From: Chloranthus sessilifolius | Lineage: Eukaryota; Streptophyta; Magnoliopsida; Chloranthales; Chloranthaceae | NCBI GenBank assembly: GCA_021018995.1 | Contig: CM037590.1 | Location: forward strand, 105,959,097 to 106,023,096 | Length of the DNA: 64,000 bases | Reading direction: 5' to 3' | In this document: positions 35,517 through 47,109 of the stretch, in pieces | Position numbering within the stretch: position 1 is the first letter of the stretch | How the letters are laid out: the number at the start of each line of letters is the position of its first letter | Notes under the pieces: generated by a model | What the model was told of the DNA's origin: nothing | Databases searched by the model: none | What the model saw: only the letters and a program-made list of their open reading frames with translations | Position numbers and translations under genes: made by a program

Positions 35517-37630
35517 TGTTAAGTGGTGAAAAATGCCACTTTTCACCCATTAACCTGACCATTGATAGACCTGTGAGTACACTAATAAGCCTCTGTTGAG
35601 TGCATTTTCTAGACAGCAATAAAAGATGACACTAATGTAGAAAACTACTCAAGAATGCCTAAAAAGAGGTCATCTCTCAGTACTTGACAAATCCAGCAAC
35701 AGCACACCAGAGGGTAGCACATCATTGGACCCTTGGAGGGCATGGCTATAGCAGGGCAAGGCAAAGAAAGTGAAAATAGGCTGAAAACATCCTATCGAGA
35801 GGTCACCTAAAGGCTTCGATAAGAGCTGAAAGCAAAGAAAGGAGGAATTCGTGTAGTTGAAAAGGTTTCGATAGGATCTGAAGGCAGAAGAAGGATGGAT
35901 TCATGTGGATTAAGGAGTTCGATAAGATCCAAGAACCTATCGAGCAGCTGAAAGAAAGGAAGAAATCATCCTATTGAAAGCCTGCCTGAGGTGTAAAGGG
36001 AACCTATTGAATGGTTTTCAGAACCTATCGAGATGGAGACGCTGGAACAGAACCTACCGAAGGGTGCTTGAGCCTTTCGATAGGAGTGAGAGCAACCCTA
36101 TCGAAGTGATCATGCAGAATGGAACCTATCGAAATGGTTCCCCAACCTGTCGAATGCTTCAGGCCAAGGGCTGAGAATGCTGAAGCTCTAAGAGAAGGCT
36201 CATCCTATCGGAACCTATCGAAGAGATCTGAGAAGCTAGCGAAAGGACCAAAAAGTTCCATTTGAACCTGTCGAAAGCTTCCCAAACCTATCGAAATTGT
36301 GTGCAGAACTTCTCAGAAACATAGCTATGCACACGCTGTGACTTGGTGACCTGCTGCACGCAACCCGAGGCACTTGGTGACCGGCACGACGGTTTCAGAA
36401 GATGCCCTAACCGATCCACATGCTCTAACAGAACCCAAACAAACTCTGAGGACCTTCTAGAAGGGATTTTTGGAGGAAAAAATAGAGGAGAAAGCTATAT
36501 ATAGAGACCCCCAATTGCAATTAGGGGGAGATCGAGATCTGAGCTAAATTCTAGAGATTAGAGCTTGCAGAGAAATTCTATTTTCCCTCTTTTAGCCCAA
36601 CAATGGTTTGGTAATTCCCCTGGAGTAGCGAGGAGAGAGGTTAGATCTGTAATTGGGTAAGATTGAGTGCTATTGTAGGTTCCCTGCTGCACATACTACA
36701 TATCTAAGAGCATTTCCATTATAGAGTGAGTTTGATTGCAATGTAAATGTTATTCTTAATGCTTTAATTAGATCTAAAGTTCCTTCGGTTGAATTTGGTG
36801 ATCGATCGGATTTGTGTAGAGGAGTTTGTAAATCAGCTCACCCACTTAACTGGTAGACCTCTTGGATACCATTCGATCTCCCTGGATCTGATACTCCTAT
36901 AGTTCCCTGAGTCTGTGACCTTGGAATTATAGCACCAGTAGTGGTTTTTATTGTTTTGATTGATGCTTTAGCTTTGGAGGAGATCCCTAGGATGATCTGT
37001 GACCATTAAAGTCGATAGATCATAACCTTAAGATTAGTCTAAGCTCAGGCTCCAATTGGATTCGTCTGCTACAAATCCATGGATCAGATAAAGTCTATAG
37101 GATGGTCTGTGAGCATTCAAGTGGATAGATCATAGCCTTAAGACTAGGTGGATCCTGTGATTTGGAGTGGAGCCTTCTACCCTGCAGCTGTGCTTATAAC
37201 TAGTTGAGGGAATTGTGTACCCTGAACCTCTGTGGCATGATTAATTGAACCTGATTTCAGTGAGACCAATCTCCAAGCTACTCTTCTCCATTTTCTACTT
37301 TTTACTTCTTTCCCCTGCAAGATCTAAATTCCCAAACTCGATTCAAGTTAGTGTTTGTTTAATTTTAGCTTAGCTTAAGTGACAATCCATCTTAAACCTC
37401 TCGCCTGTCTTTTAGCTAATCTTAGCATTAGTTAGGGTGCCAGATCTCTTATAGATCTGGAGATTTATCACATTTTTCAACCAACCTCCTTGTGGACATT
37501 CCCTTACTCACCATCTTTTTAAAACTTGCTACAACAGACCCTGATTACTTACAGGTCTATGTGAGTGTGTTCTGTCTAGTCTTATTTGTAATTTTAGACC
37601 CTATTTGAAGGGAAGGCAAACACGCCAACA
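35517..37630 (+). repeat. RT-C LTR1
   Basis: It starts TGTTAAGTGGTG and ends CACGCCAACA, 2114 bases. CCTATCGA motifs in both orientations fill 35795-36300, upstream of the TATA box (GCTATATATAGAG, near 36495). The primer-binding site follows. It differs from LTR2 at scattered positions, a few per cent by eye. Confidence 0.92.
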
Positions 37631-37636
37631 AGTTTT

Positions 37637-37654
37637 TAGCACCGCTGCCGGGGA
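37637..37654 (+). promoter_or_regulatory. Primer-binding site behind RT-C LTR1
   Basis: TAGCACCGCTGCCGGGGA is a decayed tRNA-Asp-complementary site. From about 37676 to 37720 a second LTR terminus (CTATTTGAAGGGAAGGC, then CACGCCAACA) follows, so almost all of the 5' interior was lost or replaced here. Confidence 0.78.
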
Positions 37655-37720
37655 TCCTCAACAAAAATTGGAGTGTTTGTAATTACTATTTGAAGGGAAG
37701 GCAAGGCAAACACGCCAACA

Positions 37721-39370
37721 AGGTTATGGTAGGTATGCCAATGAAATGAGTTAATGATAGTCCAGCTAGGCTAAAAAGGAGTGTTTGGAATTAATTAGAG
37801 TAAATTCACACTTGAATTTTTTTTTAAAGAGGAAATTAAAAAACTGTTTGAAACTGAAATAAGCTGTAGTCCAACAGGCTTCATGAGACAAATGTCAACA
37901 ATATTTGAAAAATAATTTTGATGAATAGTAAACCTGAAATGAGAGAAGATTGTGAAGATACACCCCTGAAAATTTGATGGAAGGCCATATCCAGTGAGAT
38001 TTGGGCCTGAAAACTTTTTTAATTTCTTTGAAGAGTGTCTTGGCAATTTTTTTTTCTATTCTGAGGACTGACTGGACCTAATTCTGATCACTAGAAGTTA
38101 GGCAAATCTAAATTGAAACAACTTGATAGCATTCGTGATATTGAGGACATGAAGTAAGGCCATCCCTTGGACAGTTTGAGCTTAAAATTCCCCACCTTTG
38201 AACTGCCCTTGATACACACCACTTGAGCCTTAAAAGTCCCAGTTTTCCTTGATGAAAACAAGAAAATTTGAACCCAAAACCCTTTGACCTATTTCAGCTC
38301 ACCCTCAATCTGAGGAATTCAAGAAATAGAAGGAGAAGTGAGGTCCGAGGTGCAAGGTTTGATGTTTGGTTAAAAGAAGAACAAAGCATATTTAAAGGCT
38401 AGTGTGATGTATGGTTGTGGCATCCCAATCCATAAAAATAAAATAAAAATAAAAAATAAAATAAATAAAAATAAAAATAAACAAAGCAAAAGGATGAGAA
38501 AGAGAAGTCACTTCATTTGAAAATCTACAAGAAGATAAGAAGCTGATGAAGCTGATCACTTCAAGTATGAAATTCCATAAAGAAATTGAAGAGGTGCTGA
38601 AATGAAGAAGGTTGAGCTGCAAACCACCTCCTTACCTTTACTGATTTCTCAATTTGAATCCCTTTTACCCTTTCATTCTTTTATAAACCTCATCCATAAG
38701 CCACATTACAACCCAATAAAAAGACCTTACTGATTTGAAATGAATTGTGCTGTCCTGTGGAGATAAAGATTTGTTTAATCTATGGTGCAAAGAGCTAGAA
38801 AAATTTCAGGAATTAGAGCAATGCCTATGCTCATGCCTACAGTCCTATTTGAGGCTGTAACTGCTCTTGAGCTGTGTGAAATTCCACACCCTTCATTTTT
38901 TGTTGTGGGTGAACAGCCCTGGTGAGACTTGGGTCTGAAATCGAATTTGATGGGGGTAGTATCAAAACAGAATTCTCAAGTGAAAGGTGAGCCATGCATT
39001 AATTTTTAGGAGCAATGCCTTGATATGAGCTGAGTGATGGTGAAGGATTACAACAGACTTTCAAGTTTGGAACTAACCTTTTCTGTGAAAATTTCTCTAA
39101 TGAATTGAAAAGACATGGTGTGAATTTATTCTATTTACTGAAACTCTGTTTAGCAGGATGCACTACTATTAACTAACTTTATGGGAGAAGTTTGTGGGTA
39201 TCTTCACTGAAAACCCTCAAGAGACTTCACTCCTCCACTAGGGATTACCTAGGGGTTTAAAAGGCTTGGTGCATATGCTAAATACATCCGTGCTCCCTAC
39301 GAAAGTGGCATTTTTAATTCCTTTTTATTCTCCTTTACTTAGGGAATAGCAAAGCTTAGGTTTGGGGGTG
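37721..39370 (+). other. RT-C short interior: the 3' noncoding module alone
   Basis: The 1650 bases correspond to the 3' module of RT-B from just inside its first purine tract (TATGCCAATGAAATG) through the A-rich tract (38425-38482) and the conserved block (39202-39313) to the purine tract GGTTTGGGGGTG before LTR2. No gene is present. RT-C part 1 is thus little more than LTR, primer site, module and LTR. Confidence 0.78.
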
Positions 39371-41488
39371 TGTTAAGTGGTGAAAAATGCCACTTTTCAC
39401 CCTTTAACCTGACCATTGATAGACCTGTGAGCACACTAATAAGCCTCTGTCCAGTGCATGTTATAGACAACAATAAAAGATGACACTAATGTAGAAAACA
39501 ACTCAAGAATACCCAAAAAGAGGCCATCTCTCAGCACAGGACAAACCCATCAACATCACACCAGAGGGTAGCACATCATTGGACCCTTGGAGCACGTGGC
39601 TACAGCAGGGCAAGGCAAAGGAAGTGAAAACAAGCTGAAAACATCCTATCGAGAGGTCACCTGAAGGCTTCGATAAGAGCTGGAAGTAAAGAAAGGAGGA
39701 ATTCGTGCAGTTAAAAAGGTTTCGATAGGATCTGAAGGCAGAAGGATGGATTCGTGTGGATTGAGGAGTTCGATAAGATCCAAGAACCTATCGAGCAGCT
39801 GAAAGAAAGGAAGAAACCATCCTATTGAAAGCCTGCCTAAGGTGTAAAGGGAACCTATCGAATAGTTTCCAGAACCTATCGAGATGGAGACGTTGGAATA
39901 AAACATACCGAAGGGTGCTTGAGCCTTTCGATAGGAATGAGAGCAACCCTATCGAAATGATGGCATGCAGAGCGGAACCTATCGAAATGGTTCCCCAACC
40001 TGTCGAATGCTCCAGGCCAAGGGCTGAGAATGCTGAAGCTCTAAGAGAAGGCTCATCCTATCGAAACCTATTGAAGAGATCTAAGAACCTAGCGAAAGGA
40101 CCAAAAAGCTCCATTTGAACTTGTCGAAAGCTTCTCGAACCTATTGAAATCATGTGCAGAAATTCTAAGAAACTCAGCGATGCACACGCTATGACTTGGT
40201 GACCTACTGCATGCAACCCGAGGCACTTGGTGACCGGCACGATGGTTCTAGAAGATGCCCTAACCGACCCACGTGCTCTACCAGAACCCTAACAAACTCT
40301 AAGGACCTTCTAGAAGGGATTTTTGGCGGGAAAAATAGAGGAGAAAGCTATATATAGAGACCCCCAATTCCAATTAGGGAGAGATCAAGATCTGAGCCAA
40401 AATTTGGAGATTAGAGTTTGCAGAGAAATTCTATTTTCCCTCTTTTAGCCCAACAATGGTTTGCTAATTCCCCTAGAGTAGCGAGGAGAGAGGTTAGATC
40501 TGTAATTGGGTAAGATTGAGTGCTATTGTAGGTTCCCTGCTGCACATACTACAGATCTGAGAGCATTTCCATTATAGAGTGAGTTTGATTGCAATGTAAA
40601 TATTGTTCTTAATGCTTTAATTAGATCTAAAGTTTCTTTGGTTTTATTTGGTGATCGATCGGATTTGTGTAGAGGAGTTTGTAAATCAGCTCACCCACTT
40701 AACTGGTAGACCTCTTGGATACCATCCGATCTCCCTAGATCTGATACTCCTGTAGTTCCCTGAGTCTGTGACCTTGGAATTACAACATCTATAGTGGTTT
40801 TTATTATTTTGATTGATGCTTTAGCTTTGGAGGAGATCCCTAGGATGATCTGTGACCATTAAAGTGGGCAGATCATAACCTTAAGATTAGTCCAAGCTCA
40901 GGCTCCAATTGGATTCATCTGCTACAAATCCATGGATTAGATAAAAGTCTGTAGGATGGTCTGTGACCATTCAAGTGGACAGATCATTGCCTTAAGACCA
41001 GGTGGATCCTGTGATTTGGAGTGGAGCCTTCTACCCTACAGCTGTGCTTATAACCAGTTGAGGGAATTGTGTGCCCTGAACCTCTGTGGCATGATTAATC
41101 GAACCTTATTTCAGTGAGACCAATCTCTAAGCTACTCTTCCCCATTTTTTGCTTTTTACTTCTTTCTCTTGCAAGATCTAAATTCCCAAACTCGATCCAA
41201 GTTAGTGTTTGTTTAATTTTAGCTTAGCTTAAGTGATAATCCATCTTAAACCTCTCCCCTGTCTTTTAGCTAAACTTAGCATTAGTTAGGGTGCCAGATC
41301 TCTTATAGATTTGGAGATTTATCACATTTTAAAACCAACCTCCCTGTGGACATTCCCTTATTCACTGTCTTTTTATAACTTGCTACAACAGGCCCTGATT
41401 ACTTGCAGGTCTGTGTGTGTGTGTGTGTTCTCCCTAGTCTTATTAGTAATTTTAGACCCTATTTGAAGGGAAGGCAAACACGCCAACA
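39371..41488 (+). repeat. RT-C LTR2
   Basis: It starts TGTTAAGTGG and ends CGCCAACA, 2118 bases, and parallels LTR1 throughout, including the CCTATCGA array (39640-40150) and the TATATATAGAG box near 40350. It is shared as 3' LTR of the short part and 5' LTR of the gag-bearing part. Confidence 0.92.
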
Positions 41489-41494
41489 AGTTTT

Positions 41495-41518
41495 TGGCGC
41501 CGACGCTGCTACCGAGGA
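41495..41518 (+). promoter_or_regulatory. Primer-binding site behind RT-C LTR2, with insertion
   Basis: TGGCGCCGACGCTGCTACCGAGGA matches the tRNA-Asp site but carries a few extra bases after GGCGCCG and one change near the end, so priming would probably be impaired. Confidence 0.7.
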
Positions 41519-41785
41519 GGTGTGTTTAGAAATTGATAGATCTAAGTTTTGTAGTTGTTGGTTTGATTTTACTAACTGCATTTGTATGTTTTTTTTTAGT
41601 ATTTTGTGTGCATTTCATCAGATCTAAGGTTGCCAGTGAGAGGAGAATTGTGCTGGAGGCTGCTCTGTAGTTTGCATCCCTCTACTCCCCTTTTATTTTT
41701 CAGATCTGTTGATATTTTTTTTAGAGTAGTTAGAAAGTTTGGTTGATTCTACTTGTTGTGTTGAGGATCTGTTCTGCATTCAGAA

Positions 41786-43236
41786 TTGGAGTGTTGTATG
41801 TTTGGTAGGAGAACTCTCCAACCTCAGATTATTCCACTAAATCCAGAGGTTGAAAGACTTCTCAAATCTAGACAAACTGCACCCACATCTGTTGCAATTG
41901 ACTCTGTAGAAATGGGTGAGCAACAGCAGCCGAGAACCCTCAAGGAGTTTAATGCACGAGGGGTCTATAATTCCCCCTTCTGCATTCAATTCCCAGCTGC
42001 TGAAGGAAACTATGAGATAAAATCTTTCATAATTCAAATGCTGCCCTCATTTCATGGCCTTACCAAAGAAGACCCCTACAAGCACATTGATGAGTTCTTG
42101 GGACTGTGCACTATATTTAATATCACAGGTTTGGGGGAGGAGGCCACCAAGATGAGACTCTTTCCTTTTTCATTAAAGGACAGAGCCAGGACCTGGTTAT
42201 CCTTGCTTCCACCCAACAACATTCAGTCTTGGAGTGATCTCCAATGTCAATTTCTGGCTAAGTTCTTCCCTATGTCAAAAACCAGCCAGTTGGGGAAGGG
42301 TATCATCTCTTTTACCCAAGATCCAACTGAAGATTTTCATCAATCCTGGGAGAGATTTAAGGAACTCCTAAAGAAATGCCCCCACCATCAAATCCCCGAA
42401 TGGCAATTGGTTCAAAGCTTTTATCAGGGAATTGATTCTAAAAGCAGAGATATGATAGATGCTTCCTGTGGTGACACCTACCTCCATAAAGTGCTGAGGA
42501 GGCATGGGAGCTCTTTGATATTATTAGTGAGAACTCTATGCAAAGGGAAACCTTGGCTAGAGATCTAGAGCCTCCTAGGTTGTTGAAGGAGAATACTTCA
42601 AGAAGGAAGATATATGAAGTGAGTGTGTCAAGTGACTTGGAAAGGAAAGTGGACAGCCTAGCCCTGAAATTTGATAGGTTGATGGGAGCAATGCAATCAC
42701 CTGTGGTTGCTAGGGTGGAGGAGGCATGTGCCATATGCTAGTCCCCTGCTCACTCCCTTGAAGAATGCCCATCTGTTGACCAGTTTCCTAATTTTATAAT
42801 AGAGCATGTGGCTGCAGCTCAGTCTTATGGGCAGCAGCCTGCTGCTGGGTGTCAATGGAGGAACCACCCCAATCTGAGGTGGAGATAAGATGCATACCCC
42901 AGCCAGCAGCAACAGCCCCAACAGCCCATGCCCTACAAAAATGCTCAGCCCTATCGAGAAGGTTATGTCCTAAGGCCTCAGTATCAGCAACCCATGGCCC
43001 AACATGTAGCTCCTCCTGTGCAACAATCTGCACCCCCTCCAGCTGCGAGAGCACCTTCCTTTGAGGAACAAGTTCTATCTTCATTGCAGAACTTGAGCTC
43101 CTTATCCCAAACTGTACACTCTCACAACTAGAGCATAAAAAAGATAGAGGATCAACTTGGTCAGTTGTCTGATGCCTTGACTAGAAGAGGAGGGAGGCTG
43201 CCTAGCCAACCACAGGACAACCCACGAAGATAGTTT
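41786..43236 (+). pseudogene. gag: Broken gag of RT-C
   Basis: Athila-like Gag, structural protein of the particle. The open frame 41786-42568 holds the Retrotrans_gag core with MLPSFHGLTKEDP, MRLFPFSLKDRARTWL, FLAKFFP and CPHHQIPEWQLVQSFYQG. Near 42480 the frame shifts. The next segment reads AWELFDIISENS and continues to a CCHC zinc knuckle (CX2CX4HX4C, 42727-42767) that has a TAG at its fifth position. Further stops occur near 42886, 43130 and 43231. The middle part is rich in Gln and Pro, typical of these Gags. It is the best-kept gag core in the window but could not yield one product. Confidence 0.9.
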
Positions 43237-43239
43237 GTA

Positions 43240-44394
43240 GTGGGTAAAGTTTCCTCCACCTATGAGGAAGCCAAATCTGTTACAACATTGAGAAGTGGTA
43301 GGTTAGTGGACAACCAAGTGGACTGTGAGCCTGTGATGAGCTTGGAGGAAGAAAATGAAGTGATTTCTATAAGAACACAACAAAGGCCATCAGTGGTGGA
43401 CTTGAAGGAGCAACCAACTATGAATAAAGAGGATAATGAGGATCCTCAAGAAAAGAAAAAAATTAAAAAGAAAGAGGCCCCATTGGCTAAGGCTGCAAGT
43501 GAGGGAGCAATCCCACATTTGCCATTTCCAAAGGCACTACAAGCACCTTCCCCTTTTGATAAAGGACAAGGAAAAATTGAGGAAATAATGGTGACTTTCA
43601 AGCAAGTAAAGATCAATTTGTCCTTACTTGATGCCATTAAACAAGTCCCAGCCTATGCCAAGTTTTTAAAAGACCTGTGCACTCATAAAAGACAGTCTAG
43701 GATACACCTATCCAAGAAGGTCTTTACAGCAGAAAAAGTTAAGCAAGTCCTGTCTATTGCAACTCCCCCCAAACTTCAAGACCCTGGCCTCCCCACTATC
43801 CCCCGCATCATTGGGAATCGCATCATTGGCAGAGCCTTATTAAATCTGGGAGCCAGTGTAAATTTGCTTCCATATTCAATATATGAGAAGCTAGGCCTAG
43901 GAGAATTAAAGCTCACACATGTGGTCCTACAGCTGGTTGGCAGATCTGAAAGGAAACCTGTGGGGATAATTGAGGATGTTTTGGTTGGAGTTGACCAATT
44001 CCTCTATCCTGCTGACTTTTTGGTGTTGGACATGGAACCAAGCAAATGTGCTTCTTCCATACCTGTGATTCTTGGCAAGCCCTTTTTTTCCACTGCCAAT
44101 GCTTACATACAATGCAGGTGTGGAATCATGGAAGTGCCATTTGGAAACATGAAGGTTAAGCTGAATGTTTATAGCACTGGCCATCAACCCTCTCTTGAAG
44201 AGGCTTGTTTTTCCATTAATGCACAAAAGAAGGCGATGCATGAAAATACTCATTGGCTGTTGCAGGACAATGCTTGGGTCACAGATGGAAAACTATACTC
44301 AGGAGAGGGACACTGGCTGAGGAAAAGATCCATGAAAGGTGCCAAGTTTGATGAGCCTGAGGAGACTATGGACCGTCCAGACCCTCCAGATTAG
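43240..44394 (+). pseudogene. Protease region of RT-C with altered active site, pol missing
   Basis: A 384-codon open frame continues Gag-Pol: a Lys/Glu-rich linker, VTFKQVKINLSLLDAIKQVP, then a retropepsin-like aspartic protease (residues about 185-300) that would cut the Gag-Pol precursor. The catalytic motif reads LNLGAS instead of the family's LDLGAS, which RT-I keeps at 55557-56120. The frame ends at TAG 44392-44394 after a tail with DEPEETMDRPDPPD, where RT, RNase H and integrase would normally follow. The sequence behind the stop resembles that behind the RT-I integrase, so pol was lost by an internal deletion. Confidence 0.85.
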
Positions 44395-44499
44395 CCCCTA
44401 AAGTCAGTATGTATCATATGTACCATACTTTGCTTTTGTTTTAGGTGTTTACTTTGTTGTTAATTAATTTTTTTTTCTTTTCCTGCAATAATAAAAAAA

Positions 44500-45159
44500 A
44501 AAAACTGCCATGCTTAATACTAGGCTGTCATTTCAATATTACCAGTTGTCCTGAGATAATGGGAACTTTGCCACAGGGGTAACAAACTGTAGAGCAGCGC
44601 AACAGATGAGCCTACTGAGTGCTGAAACTGAGAGTGCCTAGAAACGCAGCCTTATTTGGTTTTTGGGAGCTTTCAATAGGTCAAGTTCACTTTTTGTTAG
44701 GTACACGGTGATTTCAACAGGATATTTGATGGTTTCGATAGGCACTGAGGCCTGTCGGAAGGATGGTTCCACCTATCGGGATCCTATCGAATCATCCCTG
44801 TTGAAAGCTTTGTCAGCTAAGCTTTTGACAGGACGCATAAACCTATCGAAACCATCCAATGCATCCTATCGAAATCGTATTTCACCCCTTATATACCTGT
44901 TGATAGGTCATTTGTGCCTCACTCCCTATCCTCTGCAAAACCCTAGCTCTCTTCCTCTCTCTTTCGCCTCCCTCCTTCTCCAGTAATCCTCGCAGAGCCT
45001 TCAGCCATTCAGTCTGCCATTTTGTACGGGCATTGAGCTTGCGCAGAGAAGCATTGTGCAAATGATTTTGGAGAATTTGGAGCTGTGTATTGCGATATCT
45101 GTCCAACCCTAGGAATTTTGGGGTAAGTTTTCTTCATGTATTCTTGTTTTTTTTTATTT
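44500..45159 (+). promoter_or_regulatory. Internal promoter for the lost third ORF of RT-C
   Basis: CCTATCGAA and TTCGATAGG motifs recur between about 44690 and 44880, the same words as in the RT-C LTR. They are followed by TATATA (44890-44895), a pyrimidine-rich leader, and a splice donor GGG/GTAAGT (45121-45127). The Mutator-like element inserted 37 bases into the intron. The order matches 51404-52140 of RT-I. Confidence 0.6.
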
Positions 45160-47007
45160 GGGTTTTTTGCATATAACCCCCCGTGTTATGCTAATATTAT
45201 AAGAAGCCCCCTGAGTTATGGGTATTTATTCTGCAGCCCCTACTTTTGTGTTTATGTTTCATATAACCCCCTGCCGTTAACTAGCCGTGAGTTTATGGAC
45301 GGAAAGCCTATTTTGCCCTTAATGAAACCAATATTTTAAAAATACAACCATTCTAAAAAGCCCTTCATTCATCTATATTTACAAGTCATGCCATTAAAGT
45401 TTATCACTATTCTAAAAGGCCCTTCATTCACCTTTATTTACAAGTCATGCCATTATAATTTACCACTATTCTAAAAGGAGTACCTTTAAATCCACCCACA
45501 AAATCTTTGAGTTCACCCACGCTGAAACACATCGACTGCATTGAATCAAACGATGGAGATTTTTTATCGTCCCAATCTTACATGAGATCAATCTTTAGAT
45601 CATGGGTGTACCACCAGACGATCGATATTTTATTTCATGTGGTACACACCCCTAAAAGTGACTTTAATATCAATTTTAAGCATGCATGTGATGTTAAGGT
45701 CACTTTTTTGAGATGTGTGCCACGTGAAATAAAACACTGACCGTCTGATGGTATGATCATGATCTCAAGATCCATCATGTGAAAGAATTGGAGGATAAAT
45801 GATCTCCATTGTTCGATTCAATTCAATCAACGTGTTTTAGCGTGGGTGAACTTAAAGATTTAGTGGGTGGATTTAAAGGTACTCTTCTAAAAGGCACTTC
45901 ATTCACCCATCAAATTCAAGACTCATCAGATGGGTGATTCCCCCATTAAAGCATGCCAACGTTTGGACGAATACTCAACCAATGGAAGATTTGTGGCAAA
46001 CGATGCAATTATTCTTGAAAAGAAAATCTTCAATCTATATGTTCCACTCAAAATACTAGTCCTTCCAATTTCCTATATGATTTAAAACCCATTTTTAGGA
46101 ATTGGATTGCCTAACCGCGTCTGCTTCCATCCCCCGAATCTTTGAGTTCACCCACGCTAAAACACATTGATTGCCTTGAATAAGACGATGGAGATCGTTT
46201 AGGCATACCATTAGACGATCAGTGTTTTATTTCGTGACACACATCTAAGAAAAGCGACATTTTAACATCACGCATACGGTTAAGATTAATTTTAAGGTAA
46301 TTTTTTTGGGTGTGTACCACATGAAATAAAAAATCAACCATCTAATGGTGCCACCATGATCTCAAGATCCATCGTGTGAAAGGTTGGGACGATAAACAAT
46401 CTCCATCGTTCGATTCAATGCAATCAACCGTTTGATGGTGCCACCATGATCTCAAGATCCATCGTGTGAATGGGTGGGATGATAAACGACCTCCATCATC
46501 CAATTCAATGCAGTCAACTGTCTGATGGTGCCACCATGATCTTAAGATACATCGTGTGAAAGGTTGGGATGATAAATGATCTCCATCATCCGATTCAATG
46601 TAGTCAACCATCTAATGGTGCCACCATGATCTTAAGATCCATCGTGTGAAAGGTTGGGACAAATAAATGATCTTCATCGTCCGATTCAATGTATTCAATG
46701 TTTTTTAGCGTGGGTGAACTCAAACATTTGGTGGGTGGATTTAAAACTACTCTTTTTTGTAAGTGGAGGAGTGGATTTAAAATTACTTGTATAGAGGGTG
46801 GCAATTTAGTAATTTAATTTTAAAAAGGATAAATATGGTATTTAGGCTACTCTTTAACGGCTGGTTAACCATTTAAAGTAGCATCCGTTAAAGAGGGTGT
46901 TTTATAAACACCAAAATGCTAACTCAGGGGGTTTAAAGCAAATAGCTATAACTAGGGGGGTTATTTATAATATCAACATAACTCAGGGGGGTATTTGCAA
47001 AAAACCC
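45160..47007. mobile_element. Long-TIR DNA transposon, probably a non-autonomous Mutator-like element
   Basis: Both ends read GGGTTTTTTGCA and continue as long inverted repeats with CCCCTGAGTTATG-type phrases (45160-45300 against 47007-46850). Flanks TTTTTATTT and TTTTTTTTT are compatible with a 9-bp duplication, but the T-rich context makes this weak. The interior has inverted sub-repeats around GTTCACCCACGCT and a 90-bp tandem array, and no transposase. Confidence 0.68.
46347..46706. repeat. 90-bp tandem repeat, four units
   Basis: GGTGCCACCATGATCT recurs at 46347, 46437, 46527 and 46617 at an exact 90-base period, with the last unit incomplete. The minus strand is open through three units because the period is divisible by three, giving a 30-residue repeat. 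This is not evidence for a gene. Confidence 0.9.
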
Positions 47008-47022
47008 TTTTTTTTTTTAAAT

Positions 47023-47109
47023 TTTTTAGACCCTATTTGAAGGGAAGGCAAACACGCCAACAAAAACTGCCATTAAAGTGGACAGATCATAACCTTAAGA
47101 TTAAAAACT
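47023..47109. other. Scrambled junction between opposed RT-C parts
   Basis: A plus-strand LTR terminus (TAGACCCTATTTGAAGG to CGCCAACA, about 47028-47061) is followed by AAAACTGCC. Next comes a filler copied from inside the LTR (phrase GTGGACAGATCATAACC, matching 37013-37030 and 40865-40882). The reverse complement of the primer-site spacer (AAAAACT, 47103-47109) then joins LTR3. The filler marks an end-joining or template-switch event. Confidence 0.75.

Noticed and set aside
46342..46611. A possible small repeat protein of three 30-residue units (minus)
   Set aside because: The frame is open only because the tandem period is 90 bases. It has no start context and no frame outside the array.
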